From JACZQZ01 sp046756945 (GTDB lineage: Bacteria; Pseudomonadota; Alphaproteobacteria; Rhodospirillales; 2-02-FULL-58-16), in assembly GCA_046756945.1 (NCBI GenBank), contig JBHHXI010000106.1:1-10722 (forward strand): a stretch of 10,722 bases of DNA, given 5' to 3'. The position numbers and the translations under genes were made by a program. Below the pieces are notes generated by a model that had not been told where the DNA came from, did no database searches, and was given only the letters and a program-made list of their open reading frames with translations. Of this stretch, positions 1 through 7,024 are shown in pieces; within the stretch, counting starts at the first letter, position 1, and the number at the start of each line of letters is the position of its first letter.

Positions 1-496
1 CGGAGTCCGCGCCGCTTGCCGTTTCCTCCGCCGGTGCGGAGGCGGCGGTGAAATCGGCCGGTTGCGGCCCGGCCGGCTCGAGAAGGTCGGATTCGGCGCC
101 GAGCATGGCCAGATTCATCAACTCGTCCTCGGTTGGGCCCGAGGCGGTGGTGAGGGAAACCAGATCGGCGGAGTCCGCGCCGCCGGCCGTCGGCTGCCCA
201 TCGGCGGCGGCGACGGCGAAGGTGCCGTCTTCGTCGATGCAGAGTTCGTCGCCCGTGAAGCCGCGCCACACCGCGCAATCCTTCTGGGCGATCTGGGAAA
301 TGGCGTGGTCGGCGACGGTCTTGTCGCTCACGGCGAGGCTGAGGGCGTCGATGGCGAATGAGGCGATGGTGACGGCGGGGGGCAGGCCGCATCCGGCCAC
401 GAACAATGGCAACAGGACAACGCCGAGGCGTGGGGTCATCGGGTGGGTCTTGCGGGGCGCGCGTGGGGGCCGGGCGTTGGTGGCCGTGATCGGCAT
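1..496 (-). CDS. Putative outer-membrane lipoprotein, conserved alphaproteobacterial family (3' part cut off by window edge)
   Basis: The minus strand is open from an ATG at 494-496 to the window edge (165 codons, no stop). The start is preceded by GGAGAGG about 7 bases upstream. A second in-frame ATG at 437-439 (codon 20) would give a more classical signal peptide but has no Shine-Dalgarno sequence. A hydrophobic stretch ends in a lipobox (residues 31-36, LFVAGC), so Cys36 should be lipidated after signal peptidase II cleavage. A short conserved-looking part follows (residues 40-86), with an ASFAIDALS-like segment, DHAIS at 63-67, KDCAVWR at 72-78 and Cys86. From memory, small Rhodospirillales lipoproteins share this DHA(L/I)S...DCA(M/V)WR pattern; their function is not known to me. 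The remainder is Ala/Glu/Asp/Ser-rich and probably disordered, with the peptide GADS occurring twice. The gene is divergent from galU. Lipoprotein call firm, function unknown. Confidence 0.8.
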   Translation of the reverse strand, partial: MPITATNARPPRAPRKTHPMTPRLGVVLLPLFVAGCGLPPAVTIASFAIDALSLAVSDKTVADHAISQIAQKDCAVWRGFTGDELCIDEDGTFAVAAADGQPTAGGADSADLVSLTTASGPTEDELMNLAMLGAESDLLEPAGPQPADFTAASAPAEETASGADS

Positions 497-844
497 GTAA
501 TTTCCTCTCCAGTCAACGTCTCTAAAATTCGGTAAAAAATAAAACAAAAGAGGTCGAAGTGCGGACCGGCAATGCACAAGTCTATATATTATCTTTATTT
601 ATTTGTAAAGAATAAATACTTTATAAATAACAACATAAAATTCTTATATAATTTTTTTATTCAGCTTTTATTATATAGTATTTGACTAAAATTCGAGATG
701 ATCATCGGCGGCGCCACCCATCGCCGGGCGGCCGGGCGGCGAAGGCTTGGCTTGCGGTGCCCGGTTTGCTGTGGCACAAAGACCGCGCCCGCGGACGCGC
801 CGCGGCCGTATGTCCGAACAGCACCACCATTCCGGGGGACGCCC
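497..844. promoter_or_regulatory. Divergent intergenic control region with an AT-rich island
   Basis: No gene is visible in this 348-base gap. Bases 571-690 hold only 18 G or C out of 120, against neighbours that are roughly two-thirds G+C. Inverted repeats inside it are TATTTATT/AATAAATA (596-603 and 611-618), TATATAAT/ATTATATA (645-652 and 670-677), the palindrome TTTATAAA (620-627), and at its edge GATGATCATC (697-706). A perfect plus-strand TATAAT sits at 647-652 but lacks a clear -35. Another at 670-675 reads on the minus strand. Bases 700-844 return to high GC and form the probable galU leader, with a tandem CCGGGCGG at about 723-738. The region is expected to drive both the lipoprotein gene and the sugar-nucleotide cluster. 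Confidence 0.6.
581..609 (-). promoter_or_regulatory. Candidate sigma70-type promoter for the minus-strand lipoprotein gene
   Basis: Read on the minus strand, TTTACA (604-609) is separated by 17 bases from TATAGA (581-586). This matches the TTGACA/TATAAT consensus at 5 and 4 of 6 positions. The transcript would start near 574 and give a leader of about 78 bases to the ATG at 496. The whole area is so AT-rich that chance matches are likely, so this is only a candidate. Confidence 0.35.
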
Positions 845-1708
845 ATGGTCGAGCCTGTACGCAAGGCCGTGTTTCCGGTGGGCGGGCTGGGAACCCGGTT
901 CCTGCCGGCGACCAAGGTCCTGCCCAAGGAAATGCTCGCCGTGGTCGACAAGCCGTTGATCCAGTACGCGGTGGAGGAGGCCCGCGAGGCCGGGATCGAA
1001 GACTTCATCTTCGTCACCGGACGCGGCAAGGGCCTGATCGAGGACCATTTCGACGACGCCGTCGAGCTCGAGCAGGTGCTGAAGGAACGGGACACGGACG
1101 AGGCGCTGCGCTCGGTGCTCGACTGCATGCCCGGGCGGGTATTCTATACCCGCCAGCGCCAGCCGCTGGGGCTGGGCCATGCCGTGTGGTGCGCCCGCGA
1201 CTTCGTCGACGGCGGGCCGTTCGCGGTCCTGTTGCCCGACGACCTTATCCTTGCCGCGCCCGGGTGCCTCAAGCAGATGATGGAGGTCTACCGGGAGACC
1301 GGCGGCAATCTGGTGGCGGTCGAGGACGTACCGCGCGCCGACACCATGCGCTACGGCATCCTGGACGTGGTGGAGGACGACGGCCGCCTGGCCCGCGCCG
1401 GGGGCTTGGTCGAGAAACCGGCGCCGGAAGACGCGCCGTCGACGCTTTCCATCATCGGCCGCTACATTCTCGGGCCCGAGGTCTTTCCCCATCTGGACCG
1501 GCACGAACGCGGCGCCGGCAACGAAATCCAGCTTACCGACGCCATGGCCGGGACCATCGGCGAGATCCCCTTCCACGGCCTCAGGTTCGCCGGAAAGCGC
1601 TTCGACTGCGGCACCAAGCTGGGGTACCTCGAAGCCAACGTCGCCTTCGCGCTGATGCGCGACGAGCTGGCGGACGACGTTCGCGCCATGCTGAAGGAGT
1701 ACGCGTGA
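845..1708 (+). CDS. galU: UTP--glucose-1-phosphate uridylyltransferase (UDP-glucose pyrophosphorylase)
   Basis: The 287-residue product makes UDP-glucose and pyrophosphate from UTP and glucose-1-phosphate in the cytoplasm. It has the bacterial GalU hallmarks: the nucleotide-binding GGLGTRFLPATK at residues 13-24 with Lys24, PDD at 131-133 for metal binding, VEKP at 189-192, GNEIQLTDA at 225-233 and FDCGTKLGYLEA at 253-264. Its length is normal for the family (about 290). The reading frame extends upstream to 698, but the family N-terminus matches the ATG at 845, which has a weak GGGGGA 5-6 bases before it. The next gene, ugd, uses its product directly, and a hexose phosphomutase that can supply its substrate follows, so the three form a functional set. 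No terminator is visible in the 79 bases before ugd. Confidence 0.96.
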   Translation: MVEPVRKAVFPVGGLGTRFLPATKVLPKEMLAVVDKPLIQYAVEEAREAGIEDFIFVTGRGKGLIEDHFDDAVELEQVLKERDTDEALRSVLDCMPGRVFYTRQRQPLGLGHAVWCARDFVDGGPFAVLLPDDLILAAPGCLKQMMEVYRETGGNLVAVEDVPRADTMRYGILDVVEDDGRLARAGGLVEKPAPEDAPSTLSIIGRYILGPEVFPHLDRHERGAGNEIQLTDAMAGTIGEIPFHGLRFAGKRFDCGTKLGYLEANVAFALMRDELADDVRAMLKEYA

Positions 1709-1787
1709 GTCCCCGCGCCGGCCCCGCGCCGTCGCTCCTTGCGGCGTCACCGCGGAACCGGGCCGACGGCGGAAAAAGGTCGGAGCC

Positions 1788-3107
1788 ATGCATGTTGCGA
1801 TGATCGGCACCGGGTACGTGGGCCTTGTTTCCGGTGTCTGCTTTTCCGAATTCGGCCTCGACGTGGTCTGCGTCGACAAGAATGCGGACAAGATCGACCG
1901 CCTGAACCGGGGCGAGCTGCCGCTTTACGAGCCGGGGCTGGACAGCCTGATGGCGGCCAACGTCAGGGGTGGGCGGCTCACCTTCACCACCGACCTGGGC
2001 CGGGCGGTGGACGGGGCGGACGCGGTTTTCATCGCCGTCGGGACGCCGAGCCGCCGCGGCGACGGGCACGCCGATGTGTCTTTCGTCTACGAGGCGGCCC
2101 GGGAAATCGCCGCCGCCATCGGCGGCTACACGGTGATCATCAACAAATCCACCGTGCCCGTGGGTACCGGGGACGAGGTCGAGCGGATCATCCGCGAGGC
2201 CCGCCCGGACGCCGGGTTCGACGTCGTCTCGAACCCGGAGTTCCTGCGCGAAGGCTCGGCAATCAACGATTTCATGCGTCCCGACCGGGTGATCATCGGT
2301 TCCAACAGCGAACGCGCCAACGCGGTGATGCGCCAGCTCTACCGGCCCCTGTTTCTGATCGAGACGCCGATCCTTTTCACCTCGCGCCCGGCATCCGAGC
2401 TCATCAAGTACGCCGCCAACTCCTTCCTCGCCACCAAGATCACGTTCATCAACGAGATCGCCGACCTGTGCGAGAAGATCGGCGCCGACGTCCACGACGT
2501 GGCCAGGGGGATCGGCCTGGACGGGCGCATCGGGCGCAAGTTTTTGCATGCCGGTCCCGGCTATGGCGGTTCCTGCTTTCCCAAGGACACCCTGGCCCTG
2601 GCACGTACGGCCCAGGAACTGGGCGGCCGTATGCGCATCGTCGAGGCGGTGACCGAAATCAACGCCGCGCGCAAGAAGCACATGGCGCAAAAGATCGTGG
2701 ATGCCTGCGGCGGGTCCGTGGACGGCAAGACCATCGCCGTGCTCGGGCTCACCTTCAAGCCCAACACGGACGACATGCGCGAGGCCCCCAGCCTTGACAT
2801 CGTGTCCGCCCTGCAGGCCGCCGGCGCGACCGTGCGCGCCTTCGATCCGGTGGGCATGGGAGAGGCAAAGGCGGCGCTCGACGGCGTCGTCTGGTGCGAC
2901 AACGCCTATGACACCATGATCGATGCCGAGGCGCTGACCATCATCACCGAATGGAACGAGTTTCGGGCGCTCGATTTCGATCACGTGAAATCGCTGATGA
3001 AACGCCCGGTGATGGTGGACCTGCGCAACATCTACAATCCCGACGAGATGGCGGCGGCCGGTTTCCACTACACCTGCGTCGGCCGGCCTTCGCCGCCGGA
3101 GAAATGA
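1788..3107 (+). CDS. ugd: UDP-glucose 6-dehydrogenase
   Basis: The 439-residue enzyme oxidises UDP-glucose twice with NAD+ to give UDP-glucuronate, a precursor of acidic polysaccharides and LPS sugars. An N-terminal Rossmann motif GTGYVGL is at residues 7-13 and Asp30 ends the second strand (VVCVD). NKSTVPVGTG (119-128), NPEFLREG (149-156) and ELIKYAANSFLA (204-215, Lys207) line the active site. The catalytic cysteine is Cys263 in GYGGSCFPKD (258-267). The C-terminal UDP-binding part contains GLTFKPNTDDMR (320-331). The length is typical. The ATG at 1788 follows GGAG at only 2 bases, with an AAAAAGG a little further upstream. The stop codon overlaps a possible ATG of the next gene (ATGA at 3104-3107), which suggests translational coupling. 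Confidence 0.96.
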   Translation: MHVAMIGTGYVGLVSGVCFSEFGLDVVCVDKNADKIDRLNRGELPLYEPGLDSLMAANVRGGRLTFTTDLGRAVDGADAVFIAVGTPSRRGDGHADVSFVYEAAREIAAAIGGYTVIINKSTVPVGTGDEVERIIREARPDAGFDVVSNPEFLREGSAINDFMRPDRVIIGSNSERANAVMRQLYRPLFLIETPILFTSRPASELIKYAANSFLATKITFINEIADLCEKIGADVHDVARGIGLDGRIGRKFLHAGPGYGGSCFPKDTLALARTAQELGGRMRIVEAVTEINAARKKHMAQKIVDACGGSVDGKTIAVLGLTFKPNTDDMREAPSLDIVSALQAAGATVRAFDPVGMGEAKAALDGVVWCDNAYDTMIDAEALTIITEWNEFRALDFDHVKSLMKRPVMVDLRNIYNPDEMAAAGFHYTCVGRPSPPEK

Positions 3108-3124
3108 CGGGCGGGGGCGGGCCC

Positions 3125-4513
3125 ATGTCCGAAGCGCATACGCTGGACCCGACAATCCTGCGCGAATACGACATCCGCGGCATCGTCGACGACACCCTGG
3201 GGGCGGCGGACCTGCGCGCCATCGGCCGTGCCTTCGCCACCATGGTCATCGGCGACGGCGGCCGCACCATCGCCGTCGGCTACGACGGGAGACTGAGCTC
3301 GCTGGACCTGGAGGCGGCCCTCGTCGACGGCCTGGCCGCTTCGGGCCTGAAGGTGCTGCGGGTCGGGCTGGGGCCGACTCCGATGCTGTATTACGCCACC
3401 CATGCGCTGGCCACCGACGCCGGGGCGATGATCACCGGTTCCCACAACCCGCCCGAATACAACGGGATCAAGATGGTCCTCAAGGGGCGGCCCTTTTTCG
3501 CCGACGCCATCCAGGAACTGGGCCGGGTGGCGGCCGCCGGCGACTTCCAGTCCGGGCGCGGCAAGGTGCTCGACCGTCCGGTACTCGAGGAGTACGTGGA
3601 ACGCCTGGCCCGCGACTTCGATCCGGTCAAGCCGCTGAGCGTGGCCTGGGACGCGGGCAACGGCGCCGCCGGCCAGGCCCTGGCGATGTTGTGCGACGAC
3701 CTGCCGGGGCGGCACGTCTTGCTCAACGAACGCATCGACGGCACCTTTCCGGCCCACCACCCGGACCCCACCGTGGAGGCCAACCTGGAGCAGCTCAAAC
3801 AAACCGTCGCCGCCGAGAAATGCGACCTCGGGATCGCCTTCGACGGCGACGGCGACCGCATCGGCGTCGTCGATTCCCTGGGCCGGGTGCTGTGGGGGGA
3901 CCAATTGCTCGCCATCCTGGCGCGGGACGTGCTCGAGGACCTGCCCGGCGCCACCATCATCGCCGACGTCAAGGCCAGCCAGGCGTGTTTCGACGAGATC
4001 GCGCGCCTCGGCGGCACGCCCCTGATGTGGCGCACGGGCCACTCCCTGATCAAGGCCAAGATGGCGGAGACCGGCGCGCCGCTGGCCGGCGAGATGAGCG
4101 GCCATATCTTTTTCGCCCACCGCTACTACGGGTACGACGACGCCCTGTACGCCGGCGTGCGCCTGCTCGCGGTGCTCGGCCGCGGCGACGAAAGCCTGGC
4201 CGACATGCGCGACCGCCTGCCGGCGATGGTCAACACGCCGGAGGTGCGGTTTCCCTGCGCCGAGGAACGCAAATTCCAGGTCATCGAGGAGGTCCGCGAG
4301 CGCCTCACGGGCATGGACGGAATCACCGTGCACGACATCGACGGGGTCCGCGTGCAATCGGACGACGGGTGGTGGCTTCTGCGCGCCTCCAACACCCAGG
4401 CCGTTCTCGTCGCCCGCTGCGAGGCCGGCAGCGAAGAGGGACTGAAGCGGCTCAAGGGAACCCTGGCCGGCCAGCTGCGCGCCAGCGGGCTGGAGATTCC
4501 CCGGTTTTCCTGA
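3125..4513 (+). CDS. algC: Phosphomannomutase/phosphoglucomutase (AlgC-type alpha-D-phosphohexomutase)
   Basis: The 462-residue protein interconverts 6-phospho- and 1-phospho-sugars (mannose and glucose), supplying glucose-1-P to GalU and mannose-1-P to GDP-mannose synthesis. The four family loops are present in order: the phosphoserine loop TGSHNPPEYNGIK with Ser106, the Mg2+ loop DGDGDR at 240-245, the sugar-specificity loop GEMSGH at 322-327, and the phosphate-binding RASNTQ at 420-425. GEMSGH is the form found in PMM/PGM enzymes rather than in GlmM. Length matches Pseudomonas AlgC (463 residues). Alphaproteobacterial relatives are also named pgmG, exoC or manB. I chose ATG 3125 because the protein then starts like its relatives (MSEAHTLDPTILREYDIRG). 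ATG 3104 is in frame, adds seven Gly-rich residues, overlaps the ugd stop as ATGA and has the better ribosome-binding site (GGAG), so the true start is uncertain. Confidence 0.93.
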   Translation: MSEAHTLDPTILREYDIRGIVDDTLGAADLRAIGRAFATMVIGDGGRTIAVGYDGRLSSLDLEAALVDGLAASGLKVLRVGLGPTPMLYYATHALATDAGAMITGSHNPPEYNGIKMVLKGRPFFADAIQELGRVAAAGDFQSGRGKVLDRPVLEEYVERLARDFDPVKPLSVAWDAGNGAAGQALAMLCDDLPGRHVLLNERIDGTFPAHHPDPTVEANLEQLKQTVAAEKCDLGIAFDGDGDRIGVVDSLGRVLWGDQLLAILARDVLEDLPGATIIADVKASQACFDEIARLGGTPLMWRTGHSLIKAKMAETGAPLAGEMSGHIFFAHRYYGYDDALYAGVRLLAVLGRGDESLADMRDRLPAMVNTPEVRFPCAEERKFQVIEEVRERLTGMDGITVHDIDGVRVQSDDGWWLLRASNTQAVLVARCEAGSEEGLKRLKGTLAGQLRASGLEIPRFS

Positions 4514-4560
4514 GGGCACGCTGCCTATATATGGGGGGCCGGCGCGGCGGCCGGCGGCGA

Positions 4561-4567
4561 AAGGAGG
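4561..4567 (+). promoter_or_regulatory. Strong Shine-Dalgarno sequence deciding a GTG start
   Basis: AAGGAGG is the best ribosome-binding site in the window. Its 7-base spacing to GTG 4575 favours that codon over the adjacent TTG 4572. Confidence 0.7.
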
Positions 4568-4574
4568 CGGATTG

Positions 4575-5315
4575 GTGGCCGATACCGTGACCGAGGAGGC
4601 GGCGCTTGCCGCCGTGCGCGAACAGCTTCCGGTGGCGCTCTGCGCCTTCGACTTGAGGGGGCGCAAATGCGGCCTGGTCGTCGTCGACGAGGTCAACGGC
4701 TTCGCCACCGCCGGCGCCGGCGCCCTGGCGCCGCGTGAGCCCAACGCGCAGGTCAGCCGCATGGTCGACGAGACGGACCGCCTGGCCCGCGTCTTCGCCG
4801 GGCGCGGCCTGCCCATCGCCGCGTTCCTCGACACCCACCAGCCGGGCAAGCCGGAACCGCCCTATCCGCCCCACTGCGAGAGGGGCACCGGCGAGGAAGA
4901 GCTGGTGCCGGCGCTCAAGTGGTTCCACGACTGCCCCCAGGCGACGCTGATGCGCAAGGACTGCATCAACGGCTTCGTCGGCGCCCAGGCCCTGGACAGC
5001 GGCGAGAACGCCATGGTCCGCTGGGTCAACGACAATGGCCTGGAGGCCATCGTCATCGTCGGCATCTGCACCGACATCTGCGTCATGGACTTCGTGCTGA
5101 CCATGCTGTCGGCGCGCAACCACGCCATGATGCCGGCGTTGCGCGACATCGTCGTCCACGAGGCCGGCTGCGCCACTTACGACCTGCCCCGGGAGGCGGC
5201 GCTGTCCCTCGGCCTCCCGGACACGGCCTCCCATCCGCAGACCCTGACCCACCACCTGGGCCTGTATTTCATGGCCTCGCGGGGGGCCGTGCTGGCGTCT
5301 TCCGTGCGCCTGTAA
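4575..5315 (+). CDS. Nicotinamidase-like cysteine hydrolase (isochorismatase superfamily, plant NIC1-like)
   Basis: This 246-residue protein most resembles, from memory, the plant nicotinamidase NIC1 group rather than E. coli PncA. It would convert nicotinamide to nicotinate and ammonia for NAD recycling. The catalytic triad is visible: Asp38 in VVVDEVNGF, Lys128 in RKDCINGF, and Cys169 in GICTDICVMDF. The metal-binding set is Asp86 and His88 (DTH) and His100 (PPYPPHC). RKDCINGFVG, SARN and GCATYDLP are shared with the NIC1 type. GTG 4575 is preferred because AAGGAGG (4561-4567) ends 7 bases before it; TTG 4572 lies only 4 bases away. It starts 61 bases after the mutase stop, so it may be read from the same transcript, although its role is unrelated to sugar nucleotides. 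Superfamily certain; exact substrate (nicotinamide versus another amide) likely but unproven. Confidence 0.85.
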   Translation: MADTVTEEAALAAVREQLPVALCAFDLRGRKCGLVVVDEVNGFATAGAGALAPREPNAQVSRMVDETDRLARVFAGRGLPIAAFLDTHQPGKPEPPYPPHCERGTGEEELVPALKWFHDCPQATLMRKDCINGFVGAQALDSGENAMVRWVNDNGLEAIVIVGICTDICVMDFVLTMLSARNHAMMPALRDIVVHEAGCATYDLPREAALSLGLPDTASHPQTLTHHLGLYFMASRGAVLASSVRL

Positions 5316-5320
5316 GCGCC

Positions 5321-5779
5321 GTGGAGTACTTCTTTTACGGAACCCTGATGGATGGGGACGTGCTGGCCCGGGTTGTCGGCCAGCCCGTTCCCCCGGCGCG
5401 CATGGAGGCCGCCGTCGTCGAAGGCTACCGGCGCCTCTACGTCGCCGGCGCCTGGTATCCGATGCTGGTGCCGGCGCCCGGCGGGCGGGTCGAGGGCCGC
5501 CTCGTCTCCGGCATCGATGCCGCCCAGGCGGCCCGCATCGCCCGTTTCGAAAGCGACGCCTATGAGCTGGAGGCGTTGCCGGTGCGCACGCCGCGGCGTG
5601 ATCCGGTCATTGCGCTCACCTTCATGGCCCGCCCCGGGGTCGCCGCCTCGCCCGAGGAATGGGATCTGGCGTCCTGGCGGCGGCGCCACAAGCAGACGTA
5701 TCTGCGTCTCGTCGGAGTCTGGATGGCGGGGTCGCGCGGCCGGGGCCGGGCAGGCGGCGGGGGGTGTTGTCCGGGGTAG
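5321..5779 (+). CDS. Gamma-glutamylcyclotransferase-like (AIG2/GGCT fold) protein
   Basis: The 152-residue product has the family's opening FFYGTLM (residues 4-10), which forms the substrate-binding loop. YPMLVPAPGGRVEGRLV follows at 46-62, corresponding to the family's YP...G..V.G.LY strand. Glu77 in RFESDAYELE lies where the catalytic Glu of (D)xxEGxxY is expected. The usual Gly after it is Ser here, so the enzyme activity (5-oxoproline release from gamma-glutamyl amines or peptides) is inferred, not certain. The start is GTG 5321, because translation from there begins exactly at the family N-terminus. There is no clear ribosome-binding site, and the 5-base gap after the nicotinamidase stop points to coupled translation. 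The last 15 residues are Gly/Arg/Cys-rich and look like an unstructured tail. Its stop lies 10 bases from that of the convergent carboxypeptidase gene. Confidence 0.82.
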   Translation: MEYFFYGTLMDGDVLARVVGQPVPPARMEAAVVEGYRRLYVAGAWYPMLVPAPGGRVEGRLVSGIDAAQAARIARFESDAYELEALPVRTPRRDPVIALTFMARPGVAASPEEWDLASWRRRHKQTYLRLVGVWMAGSRGRGRAGGGGCCPG

Positions 5780-5789
5780 TGGCGGATTT

Positions 5790-7013
5790 TCAGGGGCCGG
5801 CGAAGGCCATCTGGACGCCTTTGAGGCGCATCTCCATGCAGTCCATCTTGCGCTTCTTGAGGATGCGGCAGGCGCGGTAGGCCTGTCTCTTGGTGATGCC
5901 GAGGATGCGCGCCCGGTAGACGGGCCGGCGGTTGCGGATCTTCAGGGGCACGACCCTGATGGTGCCGTTTTCGAGGAGACCCGGCAGCCTTTCGACCACC
6001 TTGACGGCCCTCTCGTAGGCCGGCGAATAGCGCATGTAGGCCCCGACCTGGATGCCCCACCGACTCTTGGATTTCCTGGCCGGCGCGGCGGCGGATTTGG
6101 AGGCCGAGGCGGAGCGCGTGGAGGCACGCCGTTTCCGTGTCGCCTTCTTTTTCCGCCGCCCCTCATCGGCCGCCGCCGTCCGTGTGGGCGTGCCGTTCAC
6201 GACCCGGAAACCCTTGTCCAGAAGCCTCGCCATGTGGCGGTTCCGCGCCCTCGGCGAGCGGCCGCCGAAAACGACGCCGATCAGCCGGTGGCCGCCGCGC
6301 TTGGCCGAGGCCACCAGGTTGAAGCCCGAGGCGCGGATGTAGCCGGTCTTGATGCCGTCGGCGCCGTCGTAGGTGGCGATCATCTTGTTGTGGTTGCGGT
6401 GCCGGATGCCGCCAAAGGTGAAAGTCCTGGTCGAGAAATAATGGTAATGCTGCGGGAAGTCGGTGATCAGGGCGCGGGCGAGGACCGCCATGTCCCGGGC
6501 CGTGCTTTGCTGCCCCCGGTGGGGAAGGCCCGAGGCGTTGCGGAAGATGGTCCGCGCCATGCCCAGCCGGCGCGCGGTGGCCGTCATGGCGAGGGCGAAA
6601 TTGCGCTCGCTGCCGCTCAGCGCCTCGGCGACGGCCGCCGCCACGTCGTTGGCGGACTTCGTCACCATCGCCAGGATGGCCTGCTTGACCGTGATCGTCT
6701 GCCCCCTGCGCAGCCCCAGCTTGGACGACGGCTGACGGGCGGCGCGGGCGGAGACTTTCAGGCGCTGGTTCATGGAAAGCCGGCCGTCCTCCAGGGCCTC
6801 GAAGACCTTGTAGAGCGTCATCATCTTGGTCAGGGACGCCGGGTAGTTACGGGTGTTCGCGTTCACCGCGTGGACCACGCGGCCGGTATCGGCGTCCATG
6901 ATGACGGACGCGTATTTTGCCAGGCCGGGGGACGCGGAAAGGACGGAAATGCCCACGGCGCAAACGCACGCCGCGGCCAGACGGAGCAAGCGGTCTCTGC
7001 CGTCGACCCTCAT
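5790..7013 (-). CDS. dacA: D-alanyl-D-alanine carboxypeptidase (PBP5/6-type, peptidase S11) with C-terminal SPOR domain
   Basis: The 407-residue protein trims the terminal D-Ala of peptidoglycan stem peptides in the periplasm. A signal peptide covers residues 1 to about 32 (Arg-rich start, hydrophobic 11-28, SPGLA before the likely cut). The three penicillin-binding motifs are present: SLTK with Ser60/Lys63, SAN at 120-122, and KTG at 222-224. A very basic low-complexity linker (about 276-317, rich in Arg, Lys, Ser, Ala) replaces the usual C-terminal amphipathic anchor. It leads to a SPOR domain from about 318 (WGIQVGAY) to about 395, a fold that binds denuded septal glycan strands. The enzyme is therefore probably directed to the division site. 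The start is ATG 7013, with AAGGGG 4 bases upstream. The family assignment is firm; the dacA symbol follows PBP5 and is generic. Confidence 0.94.
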   Translation of the reverse strand: MRVDGRDRLLRLAAACVCAVGISVLSASPGLAKYASVIMDADTGRVVHAVNANTRNYPASLTKMMTLYKVFEALEDGRLSMNQRLKVSARAARQPSSKLGLRRGQTITVKQAILAMVTKSANDVAAAVAEALSGSERNFALAMTATARRLGMARTIFRNASGLPHRGQQSTARDMAVLARALITDFPQHYHYFSTRTFTFGGIRHRNHNKMIATYDGADGIKTGYIRASGFNLVASAKRGGHRLIGVVFGGRSPRARNRHMARLLDKGFRVVNGTPTRTAAADEGRRKKKATRKRRASTRSASASKSAAAPARKSKSRWGIQVGAYMRYSPAYERAVKVVERLPGLLENGTIRVVPLKIRNRRPVYRARILGITKRQAYRACRILKKRKMDCMEMRLKGVQMAFAGP

Positions 7014-7024
7014 GATACCCCTTA

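Noticed and set aside
682..706. TTGACT at 682-687 as -35 of a galU promoter
   Set aside because: No -10-like hexamer lies 15-19 bases downstream, where the DNA is already GC-rich.
698..844. N-terminal extension of GalU by 49 residues
   Set aside because: The extension is Arg-rich and unlike any GalU N-terminus. The family begins at the ATG at 845, so this stretch is the untranslated leader.
4525..4560. Terminator or promoter between the mutase and nicotinamidase genes
   Set aside because: The GCCGGC repeats can pair but no T-run follows, and TATATA at 4526-4531 has no matching -35; neither can be supported.
3068..4849. A 593-codon minus-strand open frame
   Set aside because: Antisense to the phosphohexomutase and the start of the nicotinamidase, with no recognisable motif or ribosome-binding site.
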